Part shown: positions 58,493 to 64,000 of the stretch, piece by piece
Layout of the letters: each line of letters starts with the position of its first letter
How positions within the stretch are numbered: position 1 is the stretch's first letter
Assembly (NCBI GenBank): GCA_037367405.1
Contig: JAZKJV010000600.1
Location: forward strand, 1-64,000
Length of the DNA: 64,000 nt
Reading direction: 5' to 3'
Source of the DNA: Ottelia alismoides
Lineage: Eukaryota > Streptophyta > Magnoliopsida > Alismatales > Hydrocharitaceae
Program-made: the position numbers and the translations under genes
The notes under the pieces: generated by a model
What the model saw: only the letters and a program-made list of their open reading frames with translations
What the model was told of the DNA's origin: nothing
Database searches by the model: none

Positions 58493-58572
58493 AATCAAAG
58501 AGGAAATCAAAAAAGCTCGGTAGGCTTGAAGAGGTAAAGTATAGAAGTCAACATTTTGCTGAGGAAGGTCCT
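58493..58572 (+). other. Templated filler at the aberrant 3' junction of element 3
   Basis: Patches in order: AAATCAAAGAGG; then GAAATCAAAAAAGCTCGG and TAGGCTTG, identical to the sequence just after the PBS (48804-48830); then GGTAAAGTATAG, a second copy of the PPT region; then AAGTCAACATT, a copy of 58386-58396; then CTGAGGAAGGTCCT (58559-58572), a copy of 45543-45556. Confidence 0.8.
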
Positions 58573-60116
58573 CCCCTGTCGGCCGAGCCTTCCACGAAGA
58601 GCCCCAGGCCTCTTCATCCTCTAAAACCGTATGGGGGAGGTGAGGATGGTAGCCTTGAAAATGGAGTGGAAACTTGGGTTTTCACAACTTCCCGATATTA
58701 GTAGGTGGTCATCAAACCGTAGGGAAAAGTAGAAAAAGGACAGGAGCAGGGCGACTAGGATGATGGAATGTATATTCTGGCTCCGTTCTCAATGACGCGG
58801 AAATGGCCGGGGGTCAATCTTTCTTTCTTCATCCCCTCTATAACTAGTAGGTCATGACTTTAGACATCTGGGGTCATGGTAAGGCGGAAATTCGTTGACG
58901 GGGTCGTATATGTTATAGAATTGAAAAAAGGCCTGGACATTGTTGCCGTTCTATTACTCTTCTCGCACTTGCGGAACAGAGCATTTCCTTCTTGCTCAGA
59001 AACAATAAAAAATGTATGTATATGGAATTGGAAGAAAGAACTTTCTGAGGACAATTATGGAGTATTCTGTTACCGGAATCTTAATAATTCAGAAGAATTC
59101 ACCCCCGTCACGGATGAGGGGGAAGCCTAAACCTGAGGTGCTTAACACATGCATTTCCAAAAGCTTAGCCCAATCCTGCATCGCTGTTCCGACCATAAAT
59201 GAGATACTATAATTTCTTCCTGAAAGACCTGGAGTTCTCAGAGCGAAGGCTTCAGCCCGCCTATAAGGGCATTTTTCGGTTTGTCTTTTTCTCGGAATTT
59301 CTGAGGGAACGGAATCGTCTACCAGGGGACTTTCCCCCTGAGATTAGTTAGTTAGTTTCCTCACTCCGGTAGAGTTTACATGAATCAAATGTGTTTCCGT
59401 AATCGATTAGATAGTAGTTCTTATACCGGTTTGAATATCTGCAAAGTAGGATCGAAATGATTGTGGAATGGACTCAAAAGAAGGTGGCAGCTACGAGTAG
59501 TGGTTCGAAAATCATATATAAAATGGGGGGACGGAACGAATTATATATATAGGGCTATTACCGAAGTGATAGGTTGTCGAGGTAAATCAAAAAGTCGTTA
59601 GACCCAAGAATGAAACCGAATCTACGAGGCCGAATATATAGTAGTGGTGCTTCCAATTAAGATATTAGAGAGTAGGATGATGTTAATTGGGGGTCGAGCG
59701 AGGTTTTAAAGCAAGCACCGCGGGCGAATAGGAGTAAGCAAGGATGAGAGACAAGGACCCAAGGGAGACTCTTTCCGGTGGGGTGCCTCACTTGTTTGGG
59801 ATCAGATGGGGAAAGCCAAGGCAAGGGGGGAAAGGGAAAATGCGCATGATCTCAGACAACTGCCGACGAGGAAAGCTATAAGGCGCTAAAAGCAAACGCG
59901 ATGCGATAGATATATAGGTCAAGGTATTATTCTTTTTACCGCGGAGCAAATCACGATCTTAGAATAAGAACAAGAGATCTTTCTCGATCAATCCCCGAGC
60001 CCCTCATTCTTCGAGAATCAGAATGATCCTTTTCGAGTTTGAATTTCTTCATTTGGTTCTTCTATTAATATTTTTGGAAAAATTGAATCTTTGCACCTGG
60101 AACGAAGGTGGATGAC
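58573..60116. other. Probable organelle-derived DNA, right of element 3
   Basis: Non-repetitive, balanced composition, with purine-rich phrases such as GGGAAAGCCAAGGCAAGGG and AGGCGCTAAAAGCAAACGCG in the style of plant mitochondrial DNA. An 84-codon ORF (58876-59130) has no domain I recognise. If joined to 45556 at the 14-mer it would continue the left block, suggesting one insertion split by element 3. Gene identity not established. Confidence 0.45.
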
Positions 60117-63100
60117 TGATGAATCCATGATTCATCTCTTTTATTCTTTCATTTTATCTAAAATCCTTAGTAAAATACATGTAAATATCAACTACTTCTC
60201 ATTAATTAGCATACTAACTTTAGTTATTGATATCATATATTTAATACTTATTTAATCCAAAATAAAAAGAATAGAGAGAAAAATAAAAACAAAAAAAGAA
60301 TGATGTAAATATGTACATACTAATCCTAACCCTAAGACCATGTTTATATTGACTTGATCAGCGATATAAATAAGCATGGGGAGAAGAGGATCATAATCTA
60401 TAAAAATGTCAGAAAACATAGATCACATGTTGTACATTTTCATTATTCACCTTGTACATATATTCATCTATTGTATTTATCATTCATATCACTTCAGATT
60501 AAATATTTTATTCTAAAAAGTTTTGATAATAATGTATATTAATTTATAAAAATATAATAAAAAAATATTTAATATATAGATAATATGGAACAAAGAATCG
60601 AAAAGTCGTAAAATGAACATTTAAAGCTAAATATCTACTTCGTATGGATTTAGAACTCACCAAACTCACTTCCAATGTGTTCTTAATTAAATTATTTTTA
60701 AAATAAATTTATTTTTATTAAAATCAAATCTAATATGCAAAAGTCGACTTTTGGGGTTACTATGATATATGTACAACCCTATATTCCTTCCTTATTATTT
60801 TATTATTATTATTTTATTCCTATCTATATTTTTATTATTATATAAAATTAAAAATTACATAAGTAAAAATAAGTAAAAAATGTGTATATTTATTATATAT
60901 GTACCATGTACCTATATTGTATATAATACTGCTTATTTAACTAATTAACTAATGTTAATAATTTATAATAAAAATATATTTATAATCCCCAATTTATATA
61001 TTAAACTAATAAAAAATAAAATAATATATTTATCAAAATAAGTAATTATCAATTAATAAACTATTGTATATGTGTAATTTATATCTATAAATTATACTAT
61101 TTATATTATTTAACTAATTACATCAAAAATTTTAATTAATTAAAATTCATAATTAAATTATGTATTAAATTATCTATAACTTTTATTACATCATTTATTT
61201 ATTTGAATTAATTTATTATTTATTAATTAATTTACATTGTTTCTTATATAATGTATATACTTGTACCTTTATCTCCTAAGCTTGTGACAAGTACCTGCCA
61301 TGTGTCACACTCTCATTGATCAACCCGAAGAGGTTGACCATTCAATGCTCTTCTTCTTCCCCTTCTCTTCTTCTTTCTTTTCTCCATTCCTTCTTCTTTG
61401 TTTCCTTCTATCTTCCTCCCTTTTCTCCACCTAAGCCAAGTCCTCCACGTCGTCCCTAACCGACCCAATAGAACATTAGGACCACCTTCGTCCTCGCCAA
61501 CCTCCGATCTTCGTCTCCGGTTGAATCCTGTCGAGATTCAATGAGCGTAGACCTCCATCTCCTATAAAAGAACTCCAGCATTTGAGCTCGAACCGATCCG
61601 TCATTTTCCACCTTCATTTCAGTGAGCTCCGGTGAGAGAGAGTCATGAGGATGACGAGATCCATCGCTAGAGTGAGCTTGTGCTCCGTCGTTCGAGAGCG
61701 TCCGACCAGCCAACCCATGGAGCTCTTCCGAGCTCCGACCATAGGCGACCCTTCCACCATTTCCGTTTGAGGTTAGGCTTCTATTTTTCAATCTCCCTCC
61801 TCCAGTTCTATTCTCAATCCATCCATTTCTCTCTATTTTGATTCAAATTCATCGCTTTTCATGGCCATCTCGACTTGATTCCGATAAAGTTCACCTCATC
61901 GCCAACCGAATATCGCTTCTCCACGCTCAGTTCATTTCTGATCATCTCAGATCTCTGTGGATCTGAGCTCGAGTCCTCTTTCTTCACCACCGCCTGCGGA
62001 CATCCATTCGTTCTCCTTTTCTTACTTAACATTCGGCCGAGGTTTGCTTCCTCGAGCCTGTCATATTCAAATGCAGGTGCTTGTCCAGGTGCATCATTAC
62101 CTGATCGGCACTTGACATCTAGAGTTGATCTGGAGGCGAAGCATCATGAGCATCGACGCATGCACCTGTAGAACAACCACCGTTTGACATAAGCCTCATC
62201 GCCTGAGATCTGATCGGCATTGAGATACAGCCGATCACAATCCTCGAAGCACCGCATCTGAGAACGAAGTACAGGATCTCCGCGTCGAACATCTCTGATC
62301 GAGATCCGAACCGCAACTGAACTTGAACCCAATCGCGCATCATCTGAAGCATCATTGATCAGATCTGTCAATCCATCTGTTTCGTGCTTAGAGAGCATCG
62401 AGAATTACCAAAGCCTGAAATCTGATCAAGAACGACGAACCATCACCATCGTGTGGAACGAATCAGCTTCGAGAACTAGTTAGAGACGAGCAAAACCTGT
62501 CGGCTGCCACTCGAAGCACATAGGTGAAGAACACCTAAAGGTCCAAGGCGTACATATGCCATTAGATTGAAGTCAATCCAACGCTCAGCATCGCACACCG
62601 TTCAAGCCGAATGCATGTGCTCTGCACATGATCCCAAGGAGATATTTTGGGATACTTTGCTTCTTTCATCCTGAACATATTTCCATACTCGAACAGGGAT
62701 CTGAACTGTAGACGAGCACATGGCTATACACGTGAGTGGGTAAATATATGTACGTCCTTGAATTATCACGTATTACAAAGTGGTCCAGGCTAGGTGCTGT
62801 TATGGGTCCAGCACATGATCGCACCTACTTCGTCTCGTTTTAGCGAGAATAGCCCCACCTCTTATTTGTATTTCCGAAAAGATCCAGCCGCGCTAGCACA
62901 TGATCGCACGTGCTTCGTCTCGTTCTTTTGCGTATTTTACCTCCACGCATTTATCTTGAAACTATGACCCCATTTTTTAAGGATATTTGTACTTAAGAAC
63001 CTATATATAATATACCAAATAATAGTATTAAATTCGTATTAAATCAAATACAAAATATAAAAGTCAAATAAAAATACATAAAACTACTACTTAATATATT

Positions 63101-63503
63101 GTATATTGTATAAAGAGTATTTTGAAAAATAAAAAATATTTTCTATTTTCCATTAATCAAAATACAAAAATTCATCAAACTTATAAATTATAAAAATATA
63201 AATACATCTCTAAAAATTCACAAAAATTGTATTAGTTATATTTTGTAATATTTTAAACAGTAAACCAAAAAGAAATTAAAAACCAAATATTAAAGTTCTT
63301 ATAAATTCAAATATAAAATAATTTCAAAATACTAAAACAAAGAAGATAAAAATAAATTAAAAATCACTAAAAATTCAGAAAACCCTAGTCTATACAGTTA
63401 TCCTTCCTAAGTTCAAGACTCTCGTGCTTTACCATATACACAAGTTTAGGAATCTAAATAAAATCGACAAATCTTTTTCTAGCTGACTCGCTCGGTCGAC
63501 ACA
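60117..63503 (+). repeat. L5: probable solo LTR of the element 3 family
   Basis: Starts TGATGAATC-CAT-GATTCATCT, followed by the same order of motifs as the element 3 LTR (TTTTATTCTTTCATTTTA, GAAAAGTCGTAAAATGAACA, CCAAACTCACTTCC). A GC-rich middle (61300-62700) and a degenerate TTCAAGACTCTCGTGC box near 63410 follow. It ends ...GGTCGACACA at 63503. Flanking pentamers ATGAC (60112-60116) and ATGAT (63504-63508) differ by one base. No PBS follows, so it is best read as a solo LTR left by LTR-LTR recombination. ORFs at 61456-61791 and 61875-62171 are in its transcribed GC-rich part. Confidence 0.62.
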
Positions 63504-64000
63504 ATGATGTTGTTCTATCCTTTTAAAGCAGCATATTGGACGTGCTCATCAAGGACCCTCAGACCTTGTCGGAGACAGGTCTCTGTCGTCGCTCAACCTA
63601 ACTCACTCTTTCTGTCACTAAGGGAGAGTAGGGGTCTCAGAGGTCTCTCTTGTATACGAGGATGGGTCGGAACTGACACCTCCCCGCTCATTGTAATAAA
63701 AGGAGCAGTTGGGAAAGAGCTGATTTCAATCGATTGATAGTTGCGAGGATGATGTTGAGAGATGATAAAGAGTTGGCAGAGAATAATGTGGAATATTATA
63801 TCGATTCCTACCGAAATTAATGTGTGAAACCACATCAAGTAGTGGGGGGTTAATTGTTGAAGAACAATCTGTGGGGAGGTTGTCGCACGTAAAGATGTGA
63901 AAAAACTCAAAAATCCTTGCTCTTAATTCTTCAGAAACATGTAAAAGAATCAGAGAAAAAGATTCCGATCATCGTTGTATCGACCAGGTGAGTTTTACCA
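63504..64000. other. Probable organelle-derived DNA, continuing to the window end
   Basis: Composition changes back to the type seen at 58573-60116. A 77-codon ORF (63504-63737) is open but unrecognised. It is likely the continuation of the same insertion beyond solo LTR L5. Confidence 0.4.

Larger units (their letters stand above)
45557..58558 (+). mobile_element. Element 3: Athila-like LTR retrotransposon lacking its 3' LTR
   Basis: Plus-strand element with 5' LTR, tRNA-Asp PBS, gag-pol, the post-pol stem-loop array and a PPT at about 58480-58492. The expected 3' LTR (TGATGAATCC...) is absent. The PPT runs into patches copied from just after the PBS and from the PPT region, then into the flanking 14-mer CTGAGGAAGGTCCT, which also lies left of the 5' LTR. 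Coding capacity is close to intact: one TAG in gag and one 1-base deletion in RNase H. Same family as element 1 by protein and hairpin array, but the LTR sequence differs. Confidence 0.88.

Noticed and set aside
58876..59130. 84-codon ORF in the organelle-like block
   Set aside because: No domain recognised and no upstream context supporting a gene; kept only as part of the block.
58493..60116. Idea that the 3' LTR of element 3 is simply diverged in this stretch
   Set aside because: No TGATGAATC start, no LTR motifs in order, and the sequence instead shows copied patches and organelle-like DNA; the LTR at 60117 differs from the 5' LTR and has its own flanking pentamers.
61456..62398. Several overlapping ORFs on both strands
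   Set aside because: They lie in the GC-rich transcribed part of LTR L5, equivalent to compositional ORFs in the other LTRs.

Overview
The window is plant nuclear DNA made almost entirely of nested repeats. I found no convincing host protein-coding gene, tRNA or rRNA. The evidence for a flowering plant is three related Ty3/gypsy LTR retrotransposons of the Athila type (tRNA-Asp primer sites, gypsy PR-RT-RH-IN domain order, the LRSG motif at the Gag/protease boundary), several older LTRs, MITEs lying between (TA)n tracts, a Copia-type primer site and probable organelle-derived DNA. The Micron-like and Tourist-like MITEs hint at a monocot, but this is weak.

Layout. (1) 1-1754 and 19421-22185: an array of seven inverted-repeat elements separated by (TA)n or (CA/TG)n microsatellites. 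It holds five related ~290-390 bp palindromes, one unrelated ~330 bp MITE, and a 1.87 kb element with ~345 bp inverted repeats that itself contains a small MITE. (2) 1755-19415: element 1, a complete minus-strand Athila-like element with near-identical 3.66 kb LTRs and a perfect 5-bp target duplication (CTCCC). It is inserted in the fourth palindrome; its gag and pol are broken by two stops and several 1-base shifts. (3) 22186-27919: AT-rich DNA with a foldback MITE, a Copia 5' LTR/PBS remnant and an old LTR (L1). (4) 27920-29234 plus 40538 to about 41040: an LTR (L2) of the element 3 family, split by element 2. (5) 29235-40537: element 2, an 11.3 kb minus-strand non-autonomous element that keeps LTRs, PBS, PPT and a degenerate protease region but has no capsid, RT, RNase H or integrase. 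(6) 42448 to about 45060: LTR remnant L3. (7) 45557-58558: element 3, a plus-strand Athila-like element whose gag-pol is interrupted by only one stop and one 1-base deletion. It has a 5' LTR but no 3' LTR; the PPT runs into scrambled filler DNA and a 14-bp repeat of the left flank. (8) About 45065-45556, 58573-60116 and 63504-64000: DNA unlike the repeats around it, probably one mitochondrial-type insertion split by element 3 and by a probable solo LTR (L5, 60117-63503).

The parts form one retroelement ecology. Elements 1 and 3 are autonomous in design, with Gag, PR, RT, RH and IN in one long frame. Element 2 shares their primer-site and PPT style and the hairpin box near the LTR end, so it could have been mobilised in trans. 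The most unusual shared structures are (a) a stem-loop array with polypurine-tract-like 3' arms between pol and the 3' LTR, (b) a TGATGAAT...ATTCATCA palindrome at the start of six different LTRs, and (c) the protease-only architecture of element 2.
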